Shown piece by piece: positions 28,823-37,223 of a stretch of DNA of 64,000 bases. How positions within the stretch are numbered: the first letter of the stretch is position 1; each line of letters starts with the position of its first letter. The stretch lies in contig NZ_JADOVH010000001.1 in assembly GCF_015751965.1 (NCBI RefSeq), forward strand, positions 744,001-808,000, read 5' to 3'. The notes beneath the pieces were generated by a model. The model worked only from the letters and a program-made list of their open reading frames with translations, ran no database searches and had not been told where the DNA came from. The DNA comes from Frigoribacterium sp. CG_9.8 (GTDB lineage: Bacteria; Actinomycetota; Actinomycetes; Actinomycetales; Microbacteriaceae). The translations under genes were made by a program, and so were the position numbers.

Positions 28823-28853
28823 CTAATTGAAATAGGTTAGCGGCCACTAACTG
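28823..28853. promoter_or_regulatory. 31-bp candidate TetR operator before accD1
   Basis: Begins CTAATTGAAATAGGTTAG and continues to CTAACTG. It matches 23 of 31 positions with the minus-strand element at 35456–35486 and contains inverted TTAG/CTAA half-sites. It ends 16 nt from the accD1 ATG, so bound protein would block transcription or a leaderless start. Confidence 0.7.
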
Positions 28854-28935
28854 AAAAGTCGAGGACGGCGCGGTCACATGAATTAGAATTCACCCGGGCA
28901 TTCGCCCTGTAGGCGAGCCACTGGAGGTCGATCGG

Positions 28936-29409
28936 ATGCCAGCCACTCGCCGTTTCACGGTCAGTGCAGGCTTTCTTGCACTCGGAGTTGTGCTCGTGGG
29001 CTGCACGTCACCATCACCGACACCAACATCTTCGACATCTGCTGGTCCCCGTTCGACGGCGACGGCGACCCCGGTCCCGGTAGCGGGTTTTCTTCCCGGC
29101 GGCACTGCCCAGGCCAACAAGCCGTGGTTCGACGCGGTGAACACAAAGCTCTTCGCGGCCGGCGCATCAGCCAATGGCCGCGCGATCATCGACTCGCTCG
29201 TCACCGCCGGTTTCGATAAAGCAGCGATGCAGGTAACCCCGGATAAGACCTCTATCAAGGGCGAAGTGGACTCGATCCTGTTCTCGGTGAAGATCGGTGA
29301 CTCGTGCCTGCTCGGGCAACACGGCGGAGGCGGCTACAGCAGCGCGGTCGAAGCGGCGCTGAAGAGTGGACTCTGCCTGATTGGGAAGACCCGCTCGATC
29401 GACTGGTAG
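28936..29409 (+). CDS. Secreted lipoprotein (DUF6993-like)
   Basis: 157 residues. N-terminal lipoprotein signal: basic MPATRR, hydrophobic segment, lipobox LVGC with the cysteine near residue 23, then a Ser/Thr/Pro-rich linker. The C-terminal domain has WFDAVNTKLFAAG, RAIIDSLVTAGFDKAAMQVT, DSILFSVKIGDSCLLGQHGG and LCLIGKTRSIDW, resembling the DUF6993 proteins of Microbacteriaceae; two cysteines could pair outside the cell. Function unknown. Its stop is followed at once by a 15-nt tandem array. Confidence 0.82.
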   Translation: MPATRRFTVSAGFLALGVVLVGCTSPSPTPTSSTSAGPRSTATATPVPVAGFLPGGTAQANKPWFDAVNTKLFAAGASANGRAIIDSLVTAGFDKAAMQVTPDKTSIKGEVDSILFSVKIGDSCLLGQHGGGGYSSAVEAALKSGLCLIGKTRSIDW

Positions 29410-29469
29410 CGGTTGTGCAGACAGTGGTTACGCAGTCAGTGGTTACGCAGACAGTGGTGGCCCAGAGCG
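29410..29469. repeat. Four 15-nt tandem units directly after a stop codon
   Basis: Units CGGTTGTGCAGACAG, TGGTTACGCAGTCAG, TGGTTACGCAGACAG and TGGTGGCCCAGAGCG. The array starts at the first base after the lipoprotein stop. Non-coding as far as can be seen; the remaining stretch to ettA (29470–29589) shows no gene. Confidence 0.9.
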
Positions 29470-29589
29470 GAGATTCTCGCGACACGCCGAGTCACCGCGT
29501 GCCGATCCCGGCGTGTCCTCAGAGACGCCGCCCCGACCAGCGCGTCACCGGGCGAAGCTGGCTCCGGCACACCAGCCTAAACTTGTCCC

Positions 29590-31272
29590 ATGGCCGAATT
29601 TATATACTCGATGGTCCGCGCCCGCAAAGCGGTCGGCGACAAGCTCATCCTCGACGACGTCACGATGTCGTTCTTTCCCGGTGCCAAGATCGGCGTCGTT
29701 GGGCCGAACGGCGCGGGTAAGTCGACGATCCTCAAGATCATGGCTGGCCTCGACACGCCGAGCAACGGTGAAGCGCGCCTGAGTCCCGGTTACACCGTCG
29801 GCATCCTGATGCAGGAGCCAGAGCTTGACGAGACGAAGACCGTGCTCGAGAACGTGCAGGAGGGGGTCGGCCCGATCAAGGCCAAGGTCGATCGGTTCAA
29901 CGAGGTCTCCGCCGCGATGGCGGACCCCGATGCCGACTTCGATTCGCTGCTTGCCGAGATGGGCACACTGCAGGAGGCGATCGACGCCGCCGATGCATGG
30001 GACCTCGATTCCCAGCTCGAACAGGCGATGGATGCCCTGCGCACGCCGCCCGGGGATGCCTCGGTCGCGAACCTCTCCGGTGGAGAGAAGCGCCGCGTTG
30101 CGCTCACCAAGCTGCTGCTGCAGAAGCCGGATCTGCTGCTTCTCGACGAACCAACCAACCACCTCGACGCCGAGAGTGTGCTCTGGCTCGAACAGCATCT
30201 TGCCCAGTACCACGGCGCCGTGCTCGCCGTCACTCATGACCGGTACTTTCTCGACCATGTGGCCGAATGGATCGCCGAGGTCGACCGTGGGCACCTCTAC
30301 CCCTATGAGGGCAACTACTCGACTTACCTCGAGAAGAAGGGTGCGCGCCTCGAAGTTCAGGGCAAAAAGGACGCGAAACTTGCCAAGCGATTGACGTCTG
30401 AACTCGAGTGGGTGCGGTCAAATGCGAAGGGTCGTCAGGTCAAGTCGAAGGCGCGTCTTGCCCGCTACGAGGAAATGGCAACGGAGGCCGAGAAGACCAG
30501 GAAGCTCGATTTCGAGGAGCTGGTCATCCCGATCGGTCCGCGTCTCGGCGCCCAGGTGATCGATGCCAAGAAGCTCGAAAAGGGCTTCGACGGACGCATG
30601 CTTATCAACGGCCTGAGTTTCACTCTTCCGCGCAACGGTATCGTCGGTGTGATCGGGCCGAACGGAGTCGGAAAGACCACTCTGTTCAAGACCATTACCG
30701 GCCTCGAACCGCTCGATGGTGGTGACCTGAGGATCGGCGAGACCGTCGACATCTCCTACGTCGACCAGGACCGCGGTGGCATCGACCCGACGAAGACTCT
30801 GTGGGAGGTCGTGTCCGATGGGCAGGACTACATCCAGGTCGGCAAGACCGAGATCCCGTCCCGCGGCTATGTGTCGCAGTTCGGGTTCAAGGGACCCGAC
30901 CAGCAAAAGAAGGCTGGCGTACTCTCCGGTGGTGAGCGCAACCGGCTCAACCTCGCTCTCACTCTCAAGCAGGGCGGCAATCTGCTCCTGCTCGACGAAC
31001 CGACCAATGACCTGGACGTCGAAACGCTGGGCAGCCTCGAAAACGCGCTGCTCGAGTTTCCCGGGTGTGCGGTGGTCATCACTCACGATCGGTGGTTCCT
31101 CGACCGCATCGCCACGCACATCCTTGCCTATGAAGGCACCGAAGCGAACCCCGGTAACTGGCACTGGTTTGAGGGCAATTTCGAGTCGTACGAGGAAAAC
31201 AAGATCCAACGCCTCGGACCGGATGCCGCCAAACCGCACCGCTCGGCGTACCGCAAGCTCACCCGGGACTGA
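29590..31272 (+). CDS. ettA: Energy-dependent translational throttle protein EttA
   Basis: ABC-F ATPase of 560 residues that binds the ribosomal E site and gates the first peptide bond according to ATP/ADP ratio. Two nucleotide-binding domains: GPNGAGKST and LSGGEKRRVALTKLLL in the first, GPNGVGKTT and LSGGERNRLNLALTLK in the second, each with LLLDEPTN. The inter-domain linker (~residues 245–325) is basic and helical as expected. Length matches EttA. No membrane domain. Confidence 0.96.
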   Translation: MAEFIYSMVRARKAVGDKLILDDVTMSFFPGAKIGVVGPNGAGKSTILKIMAGLDTPSNGEARLSPGYTVGILMQEPELDETKTVLENVQEGVGPIKAKVDRFNEVSAAMADPDADFDSLLAEMGTLQEAIDAADAWDLDSQLEQAMDALRTPPGDASVANLSGGEKRRVALTKLLLQKPDLLLLDEPTNHLDAESVLWLEQHLAQYHGAVLAVTHDRYFLDHVAEWIAEVDRGHLYPYEGNYSTYLEKKGARLEVQGKKDAKLAKRLTSELEWVRSNAKGRQVKSKARLARYEEMATEAEKTRKLDFEELVIPIGPRLGAQVIDAKKLEKGFDGRMLINGLSFTLPRNGIVGVIGPNGVGKTTLFKTITGLEPLDGGDLRIGETVDISYVDQDRGGIDPTKTLWEVVSDGQDYIQVGKTEIPSRGYVSQFGFKGPDQQKKAGVLSGGERNRLNLALTLKQGGNLLLLDEPTNDLDVETLGSLENALLEFPGCAVVITHDRWFLDRIATHILAYEGTEANPGNWHWFEGNFESYEENKIQRLGPDAAKPHRSAYRKLTRD

Positions 31273-31277
31273 CGCCC

Positions 31278-31757
31278 GTGGCACGGCTGCACATTCCGAC
31301 GGTGCTGCGCTGGGGTGATCTTGACGCCTACGGGCACGTGAACAACGTCGAAATTCTGCGCCTGCTCGAAGAAGCGCGGGTGAAGGCGCTGTGGGTTCCC
31401 GACGACGAATCGGAGCGCCCAGACAGCCCGCCGAGCGCGGTGCTGGATGCCCGGCTCGGGTCACCGACTCTGAGCATCATTGCGCGCACCGAGATCGAGT
31501 ACCTCGCGACGATCGAATACCGCCGCAGCCCACTCGACATCCAACTGTGGATCGGCCGACTCGGTGGTGCCGACATCGATGTGTGCTTCGAGATCTGGTC
31601 GCCAGTCGGTGTGGAGCCGGCGGAGTTGTACTCCCGTGCGACCACCAGGGTCGTGCTCTGTGACTCACAGACCATGAGCCCGCGGCGACTGAGCCCCACG
31701 GAACGCACGGCGTGGAAGTCGTTGGTCGAAGCGCCGCTACTGTTCACGCGCCGGTGA
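31278..31757 (+). CDS. Acyl-CoA thioesterase (4HBT hot-dog fold)
   Basis: 159 residues; hydrolyses acyl-CoA thioesters. 4HBT features: VLRWGDLDAYGHVNNVEILRLLEEARV with the catalytic Asp and His-Val-Asn-Asn region, then TEIEYLATIEYRRSPLDIQL. GTG start 5 nt after the ettA stop, so co-transcribed with ettA, a common pairing in Actinobacteria. Confidence 0.88.
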   Translation: MARLHIPTVLRWGDLDAYGHVNNVEILRLLEEARVKALWVPDDESERPDSPPSAVLDARLGSPTLSIIARTEIEYLATIEYRRSPLDIQLWIGRLGGADIDVCFEIWSPVGVEPAELYSRATTRVVLCDSQTMSPRRLSPTERTAWKSLVEAPLLFTRR

Positions 31758-31866
31758 GGTTTTTTCGAGAGTGTGGCCGACTGGGGCTTTCACCGAAGCA
31801 TCCGTTCCAGACCCCGCAGTACGCTCGCTGAACGGGAAAGGGCCTACCCGCCGATCCCGACTCCGA

Positions 31867-32319
31867 TTAGACCGTTACAACAGCGTCCCCGGATACCTTG
31901 ACCTTGATCGGAGTCAGGCCCGTTACGGCTGGCCCGTTGATCACAGCCCCGGTCTCCGCGTTAAACCTGGATCCGTGGCAGGGGCAGGCGTATTGCTTTC
32001 CCGCAGCGCCCACGGCACACCCCTGGTGCGGGCACACCGCATTGAAGCAAACGACGTTGCCCGCGGTGGGTTGGGCAAGAACCACCGGGACATCCCCGAT
32101 TTTGGATACCTTGGAGCCTCCCACGGGAATGTCGGACAGCTTGATGACCTCGGTTCCGGTCGCAGCGGTGGGCGCGCTCGGTGCCGAACCCGACCCGTCT
32201 CCCGATCCCCCCGTTGCGGGCGAGCTGCATGCGGCAAGTGCGAGTACTCCCGCCCCGGCGATAGTGGCGCTCCCGGCGCTGATGAGAGCGCGGCGGGTGA
32301 GGGGCGTTGGTACGGTCAT
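31867..32319 (-). CDS. Exported Rieske [2Fe-2S] lipoprotein
   Basis: 150 residues from ATG 32319. Twin-arginine-like N-terminus (PLTRRALISAGSATIAGAGV) ending in a lipobox LAAC, then a Ser/Gly-rich linker and a Rieske domain with CPHQGCAVG and CPCHGSRF as the two Cys-His cluster ligand boxes. Expected to be folded with its cluster, exported by Tat and lipid-anchored outside the membrane, acting as an electron carrier. No cytochrome genes nearby, so its partner is unknown. Confidence 0.9.
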   Translation of the reverse strand: MTVPTPLTRRALISAGSATIAGAGVLALAACSSPATGGSGDGSGSAPSAPTAATGTEVIKLSDIPVGGSKVSKIGDVPVVLAQPTAGNVVCFNAVCPHQGCAVGAAGKQYACPCHGSRFNAETGAVINGPAVTGLTPIKVKVSGDAVVTV

Positions 32320-32574
32320 GGATGATTCCTTCGCAGGTTGGCAGTGACGATCCAAATCCTGACACCCTTACCCTCGCGCCCGGCACCGATTCGGGCCAAA
32401 CCGACTGGGAATGAACCGTGAGGGCTCGGTGTGCGGTGTCGCTCACGATGTGGAACCACGATGGATCGAATGCGTGAGCTCGGAGGCATCCGTAACACCC
32501 GCCGCATGCATCGCCATCGATTGCTTCCTAGAATTGACAGGCGGGTAATGAGCCCGCGACGAGGGCAGGAGCGG

Positions 32575-33093
32575 ATGATCGATCCGGACACACTCACCAC
32601 AACTGTTCGTACTCTGCTCGCGCGCACCATCGACCGGCTCGAAACGATGGACGCCCCGGACGAAGCAATCGCGACCCTCCGGCCGGCCCGTCGCGTCGGT
32701 TTCATTCCACGTCCCGCAGCCCTTGATCCTGTCGGGCGGGCGTGGCGGCTCGGGGTGTTGCTTCTCGATCGGGACAGTCGGCTGTTCGCCATCGGGGGTA
32801 TCACCCGAGCCATCGAGCTGACCCACGAGACCGTGTATATGAACGCGGAGGCGCTCTATCGCCGGTCGCTGCGGGTTGCCGCCACACGCGGTGGTTTCGC
32901 GCTCGGCGACGCGGTGAATTTCGATGTCATTCAGATTGCCCTGGATGTCAGCAGTCTGTCTTCAGGGTCCGGACCGCTGTCGCTGAGTGGTGGCACAGTG
33001 ATGGTGCGCTGGGCCGCCGGGGTGGGAGATCAGGGCCTTGCAAACCTCGAGACGTACTTCAAGGAACGCATGGATATTCTCGCCGGTGATTAA
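32575..33093 (+). CDS. Conserved hypothetical protein
   Basis: 172 residues from ATG 32575, with AGGAGCGG just upstream. Features: ATLRPARRVGFIPRPAALDP, VGRAWRLGVLLLDRDSRLFA, IGGITRAIELTHETVYMNAE and a C-terminal DQGLANLETYFKERMDIL. The pattern is that of an actinobacterial conserved protein without known function. Its TAA stop overlaps the stop of the convergent thioesterase gene (TTAA). The 255-nt region upstream, shared with the divergent Rieske gene, shows no other gene. Confidence 0.72.
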   Translation: MIDPDTLTTTVRTLLARTIDRLETMDAPDEAIATLRPARRVGFIPRPAALDPVGRAWRLGVLLLDRDSRLFAIGGITRAIELTHETVYMNAEALYRRSLRVAATRGGFALGDAVNFDVIQIALDVSSLSSGSGPLSLSGGTVMVRWAAGVGDQGLANLETYFKERMDILAGD

Positions 33094-33962
33094 TCGCGGC
33101 GTGGCACCCGCACCATTCCCTCCTGGGCAACGCTGGCGAGCAACACGCCCTCACGGCTGAAGATGCGCCCGTGGGATAGTCCACGACCGCCGGTGGCATT
33201 GGGTGATTCCTGTACATAGAGCATCCACTCGTCAACCCGGCCGAAGCGGTGAAACCACATGGCGTGGTCGAGGCTCGCGGCCTTGAGTCCCGGCGTTGAC
33301 CAAGCCACCCCGTGGCGGCGGAAAATCGGCTCCAGAATCGAGTAATCACTCGCGTAGGCAAGCGCGGCGCGGTGCAGGTTGGGGTCATCCGGTAGTCGGC
33401 CGGTGGCGGTAAACCACACGGCCTGGTGGGCGACATGAGGTCCATCGACGGCGAGGAATACGGGGGAGGGCACATGCCGCATGTCGAACGGACGACCCAT
33501 CGCCCACTGCTTCGCGATTGGATGTTCGATACCGGCGAGCACCTCGGCAGCGGTGGGCAGATCCTCCGGCTGCGGCAGGTCCGTGGGCATTTCGACCTGG
33601 TGCTCGAGGCCGTCATCAAAATCCTGGAATGACGCGATCATCGACAGGATCGGGAGACCGGACTGGTAGGCCTGCGTGCGCCGGGTGGAGAACGAGCGGC
33701 CGTCGTGGATGCGATCAACCGAGAAGGTGATGGGCAATTCGATGTTGCCCGGGCGCAGGAAATAGCCGTGCAACGAGTGAATGATGCGTTCCTCGGGGAG
33801 AGTGCGCTGCGCAGCGACAACTGATTGGGCGAGCACCTGCCCGCCGAACACCCGTCCGAGGGCTGACCATTGGCTCTGGCCGAGGAATACGTCTTCGCTG
33901 GTGCGGGCATGAGTATCGGTGAGGTCGAGCACCGAGAGGAGGTCGATCAATGGGTCAGTCAT
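33090..33962 (-). CDS. tesB: Acyl-CoA thioesterase II (TesB type)
   Basis: 290 residues from ATG 33962. Double hot-dog thioesterase: FLGQSQWSALGRVFGGQVLAQ, SLHGYFLRPGNIELPITFSV with the His motif, and a second half with ASLDHAMWFHRFGRVDEWML containing the DHAMWFH signature and the later Gln-Thr-type residues replaced by RGLSHGRIFSREGVLL. Hydrolyses medium- and long-chain acyl-CoA. Lies between the two halves of the branched-chain degradation set. Confidence 0.93.
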   Translation of the reverse strand: MTDPLIDLLSVLDLTDTHARTSEDVFLGQSQWSALGRVFGGQVLAQSVVAAQRTLPEERIIHSLHGYFLRPGNIELPITFSVDRIHDGRSFSTRRTQAYQSGLPILSMIASFQDFDDGLEHQVEMPTDLPQPEDLPTAAEVLAGIEHPIAKQWAMGRPFDMRHVPSPVFLAVDGPHVAHQAVWFTATGRLPDDPNLHRAALAYASDYSILEPIFRRHGVAWSTPGLKAASLDHAMWFHRFGRVDEWMLYVQESPNATGGRGLSHGRIFSREGVLLASVAQEGMVRVPRRD

Positions 33963-34031
33963 GGTCTTCTCCCGTGCTCCGGTGATCACGCGGCAACGAG
34001 AACCCTGACGCTCCTATAGTTTAGAGAGCAG

Positions 34032-34724
34032 ATGAGCCAGACATTTTCCCTTGTTGACTCCCTCTCCCTTGGCGACCTGCAGGTATTCCTCAGTCGCGCC
34101 CAGCGCGTAGAGGACGGTTCCGTGCGCCTGATTGCCGGTTCGGGGGTGCTCGCGGTCTACGTCGCCGTGCTGGTGCCGGCGGGGCTGCTCGACCAGAGCC
34201 CGACAGTGCTGGGGTTGCGTACTTTCGCGCTGGCAGCAGCGGATGTCACGGTGCCGGACTCCTTCGACGCCGTTGTGCCGGTGCGCTCCCTACTCGAACG
34301 CCTCAACCGGCTGCAGAGCGGGATCATCGACCCCACCGCAGCGGTCACCGTGAGCTTGCCGATGCAGGTCAACACGGTCACCTGGGCCGCGATCTCGCCA
34401 CCGCGGGGCGGATGGAAAGCGCTCGAGTCGGTGGAGGCATCCGTGCTCGAAGCGGTCGCAAGATCGGGCATCGATGAGGTTGCCGCCGCGGTACCGACCG
34501 GCATCGGAGAGCAGCTCGTGCACCGAGTGCGCTCCGAGGTATGGGGCCAGCCAATCACCGGGTTCGAATATGTGCCAGCCGGGGCGGCCTTCGCCGGACT
34601 GTCACTGGGGTTTCTCGGTGGCGAAGAACCCATCCGCATCTACGAGACCGGACCATGGACTCGCCTTACCTCGCCGCGCGGGCACATTCTGGTGAAGCGT
34701 CGAGCCTGGAGCCTGCAGCGCTGA
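34032..34724 (+). CDS. Conserved hypothetical protein
   Basis: 230 residues: SLGDLQVFLSRAQRVEDGSV, GSGVLAVYVAVLVPAGLLDQ, PVRSLLERLNRL, WAAISPPRGGWKALESVEAS, and a C-terminal GPWTRLTSPRGHILVKR. No signal peptide; the mid hydrophobic stretch is probably a buried strand. A conserved actinobacterial protein of unknown role as far as I can tell. Divergent from tesB with a 69-nt gap. Confidence 0.75.
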   Translation: MSQTFSLVDSLSLGDLQVFLSRAQRVEDGSVRLIAGSGVLAVYVAVLVPAGLLDQSPTVLGLRTFALAAADVTVPDSFDAVVPVRSLLERLNRLQSGIIDPTAAVTVSLPMQVNTVTWAAISPPRGGWKALESVEASVLEAVARSGIDEVAAAVPTGIGEQLVHRVRSEVWGQPITGFEYVPAGAAFAGLSLGFLGGEEPIRIYETGPWTRLTSPRGHILVKRRAWSLQR

Positions 34725-34753
34725 TCGATCACTCGTGCCTGCTCAACCTGGTT

Positions 34754-34801
34754 GAGGCGGAACAGGCTGTCGAGGCGGAACAGGCTGTAGAGGCGGAACA
34801 G
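34754..34801. repeat. 18-nt tandem repeat between two convergent genes
   Basis: GAGGCGGAACAGGCTGTC, GAGGCGGAACAGGCTGTA and the partial GAGGCGGAACAG. It lies between the stop of the 230-residue gene (34724) and the stop of tetR (34823). Confidence 0.9.
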
Positions 34802-34822
34802 ACACCCCGTCGGCAGGTGGTT

Positions 34823-35428
34823 TCAGGCGCGAAGGCCCGCCCATGCCATCGCTTCGAGAATCTGGCCGGTGCCCGCGGAATGACCGCTGTGGGGTGTCGA
34901 GTTGATGAGCCCGAAGGCCGCGTGCGCCTTCACTCGCAGCGCCGCGGCTGAGGTCTCGGGATTCAGACGCGCAAGTACGCCGACCCACAGCTCGACGTAG
35001 TTGCGCTGCAGCGCGCGCACCTGGCGTTGTTCGGGATCGGCGAGGCTTTCGAGGTCGCGATCCTGCACGCGAATGACGTTGGCATTTGCCATCGCGAAGG
35101 CCACGTGGAAGGTTACGAGGGCGCGCAGGGAGACCGCGGCATCCGTTTCTTCATCAATTACGGTCGAGCCGCCGTCGAAGAGGCCCTGGCTCACATCGGT
35201 GAGCAGCGCGGCGAGCACGGACTGCTTGCCAGGGAAATGCCGGTAGACGGCCGGGCCGCTTACTCCGGCGGCGGATCCGAGATCCTCCATTGACACCCGG
35301 TCGAAGCCGCGCTCGGCGAACAGTCGGGCGGCTGCAGCGAGAAGAGCGCGGCGGCGGTCTGCCTTGGCTCGCGCCCGCGGGGTTTCCGGAATGTCGGTTG
35401 CCACAGCCATCCGCACCCTTTCGGTCAT
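34823..35428 (-). CDS. TetR-family regulator of branched-chain acyl-CoA degradation
   Basis: About 201 residues. N-terminal helix-turn-helix: RRALLAAAARLFAERGFDRV then MEDLGSAAGVSGPAVYRHFP. The C-terminal ligand domain is helical. ATG 35428 used; GTG 35437 and ATG 35410 are in frame. Divergent from the acyl-CoA dehydrogenase gene, with a 31-bp palindromic element between them that recurs before accD1. That makes it the likely repressor of both operons, probably released by an acyl-CoA intermediate, as for other actinobacterial liu/acd-type TetR regulators. Confidence 0.88.
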   Translation of the reverse strand: MTERVRMAVATDIPETPRARAKADRRRALLAAAARLFAERGFDRVSMEDLGSAAGVSGPAVYRHFPGKQSVLAALLTDVSQGLFDGGSTVIDEETDAAVSLRALVTFHVAFAMANANVIRVQDRDLESLADPEQRQVRALQRNYVELWVGVLARLNPETSAAALRVKAHAAFGLINSTPHSGHSAGTGQILEAMAWAGLRA

Positions 35429-35455
35429 TGGATTCACACCCTACTGTAGACAATC

Positions 35456-35486
35456 CAGTTAATCATCACTAACCTAATTGAGTTAG
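35456..35486. promoter_or_regulatory. 31-bp candidate TetR operator between tetR and acyl-CoA dehydrogenase
   Basis: Contains CTAACCTAATTGAGTTAG, an inverted repeat CTAAC–8 nt–GTTAG, extended on the left by CAGTTAATCATCA. On the minus strand it aligns with 28823–28853 at 23 of 31 positions, 15 of the first 18. Confidence 0.72.
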
Positions 35487-35570
35487 CAGCGCCTCACCCA
35501 GCGACAAAATTAGACCAAGCACCTGAACCCTATTACCGATCCGCATCACTGAACTGTCAACGGAGACACC

Positions 35571-36734
35571 ATGAACTTTGACCTCACCGATGACCAGCAG
35601 CGAGTGAGCGATCTCGTGCGCGAGTTCGCCGACCGGGTGGTGGCGCCAGTGGCGGCGAAGCACGACGCCGAGCACAGCTTCCCCTATGAGGTCGTGTCCC
35701 AGATGGCCGACCTCGGCCTTTTCGGCCTGCCGTTTCCCACCGAACTCGGCGGACAGGGTAAGGACTACTTCACGCTCTGCCTCGCCGTCGAACAGCTCGG
35801 CCGGGTCGACCAGAGCGTCGGCGTCACACTCGAGGCGGGAGTCGGACTCGGCGCCATGCCGGTCTTCCGCCGGGGTACCGATGCACAGCGGGAGGAGTGG
35901 ATGCCCCAGCTCGCGAGCGGGCGGGCACTCGCCGGATTCGGACTCACCGAGGCCGATGCCGGGTCGGATGCCGCCGGTACCAAGACCACCGCAGAGCTCA
36001 TCGACGGCGAATGGGTGATCAACGGCACCAAGCAGTTCATCACCAACTCCGGCACTGACATCACGCGGCTCGTGACGATCACGGCCGTCACCGGGGAGTC
36101 CACCCGCGCAGACGGCTCGATCAAGAAGGAGCTCTCCGCGATCCTCGTACCGACACCGATTGCTGGTTTCACCGTCGAGCCGAGCTACGACAAAGTGGGA
36201 TGGCACGCGAGTGACACGCATCCGCTCACCCTTCGGGATGTGCGGGTTCCCGAAGCCAATCTGCTCGGCGAGCGTGGCCGCGGCTTTGCCAACTTCGTGC
36301 AAACCCTCGACGAGGGACGCATCGCCGTCGCAGCCCTCGCCACCGGCGCCGCCCAGGGTTGCCTTGACGAGTCTGTACGGTACGCCAAATCGCGCAACGT
36401 GTTCGGGCGCAGCATCGGGTCAAACCAATTCATCTCTTTCAAGATCGCGCGGATGCAGGCCCGGGTGCACACCGCCCGCCTCGCCTACTACGACGCCGCA
36501 CGCCGCATGCACGCCGGGGTACCGTTCAAGGCGCAGGCCTCGATTGCGAAGATGGTGGCGGGGGAGGCCGCGATGGACAACGCCAGGGACGCCACCCAGA
36601 TTTTCGGTGGATATGGCTTCCTCAACGAGAATCCGGTCGCAAGGCAGTACCGTGACTCGAAGATCCTCGAAATCGGCGAAGGGACCACCGAAGTGCAACT
36701 CATGGTGATCGCGCGAGACCTCGGATTCGCGTAA
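35571..36734 (+). CDS. Acyl-CoA dehydrogenase (FadE19/isovaleryl-CoA type)
   Basis: 387-residue FAD enzyme that introduces the alpha-beta double bond in a short branched acyl-CoA. Motifs: AGFGLTEADAGSDAAGTKTT (FAD/substrate loop), FITNSGTDITRLVTI, GWHASDTHPLTLRDVRVPE and the C-terminal IFGGYGFLNENPVARQYRDS then ILEIGEGTTEVQL with the catalytic Glu position. First gene of an operon with the MaoC and CitE genes (3-nt gap, then a 4-nt overlap), the arrangement of the mycobacterial fadE19–Rv2499c–citE cluster. Preceded by the shared 31-bp element. Confidence 0.93.
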   Translation: MNFDLTDDQQRVSDLVREFADRVVAPVAAKHDAEHSFPYEVVSQMADLGLFGLPFPTELGGQGKDYFTLCLAVEQLGRVDQSVGVTLEAGVGLGAMPVFRRGTDAQREEWMPQLASGRALAGFGLTEADAGSDAAGTKTTAELIDGEWVINGTKQFITNSGTDITRLVTITAVTGESTRADGSIKKELSAILVPTPIAGFTVEPSYDKVGWHASDTHPLTLRDVRVPEANLLGERGRGFANFVQTLDEGRIAVAALATGAAQGCLDESVRYAKSRNVFGRSIGSNQFISFKIARMQARVHTARLAYYDAARRMHAGVPFKAQASIAKMVAGEAAMDNARDATQIFGGYGFLNENPVARQYRDSKILEIGEGTTEVQLMVIARDLGFA

Positions 36735-36737
36735 CCG

Positions 36738-37223
36738 ATGGACGAGCCGCATCGGGATATCCTGCAACGCGGGCTCTGGTTTGAGGAGTTCGAGGTGGGT
36801 GCGCGCTATCTGCATCGGCCGGGCCGCACCGTGACCGAAGCCGATAACGTGCTTTTCACGACTCTCACGATGAACACCCAGGCCCTGCATCTCGATGCCG
36901 CGTTCGCCGCAACGCAACCCTTCGGCCAGCGCCTCATCAACTCCATGTTCACACTGTCGACGCTGGTGGGGAGCTCTGTGGCGCAACTTACTCAGGGCAC
37001 TCTGGTCGCAAATCTCGGCTTCGGTGAGGTGACCTTCCCCGCGCCGCTCTTTGTCGGCGACACTCTGTATTCCTCTACGGTCGTCGAGGAGAAGAGACTG
37101 TCGAAGTCGCGCCCGGGCCAGGGCCTCGTGGTGTTGCGTCATGTTGGGCGCAACCAGGATGATTCGATCGTGGCGAGCGCCGTGCGCACAACATTGGTCT
37201 GGTGCGAGAAGATCGAGGAATGA
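36738..37223 (+). CDS. MaoC-family hydratase
   Basis: 161-residue hot-dog fold hydratase. Features: FEEFEVGARYLHRPGRTVTEADN start, ALHLDAAFAATQPFGQRLIN with the Asp/His active-site region, and GFGEVTFPAPLFVGDTLYSS. Relatives beside citE hydrate mesaconyl-CoA or a similar branched enoyl-CoA (Rv2499c type). Product feeds the lyase encoded next; stop and start overlap (ATGA). Confidence 0.9.
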   Translation: MDEPHRDILQRGLWFEEFEVGARYLHRPGRTVTEADNVLFTTLTMNTQALHLDAAFAATQPFGQRLINSMFTLSTLVGSSVAQLTQGTLVANLGFGEVTFPAPLFVGDTLYSSTVVEEKRLSKSRPGQGLVVLRHVGRNQDDSIVASAVRTTLVWCEKIEE

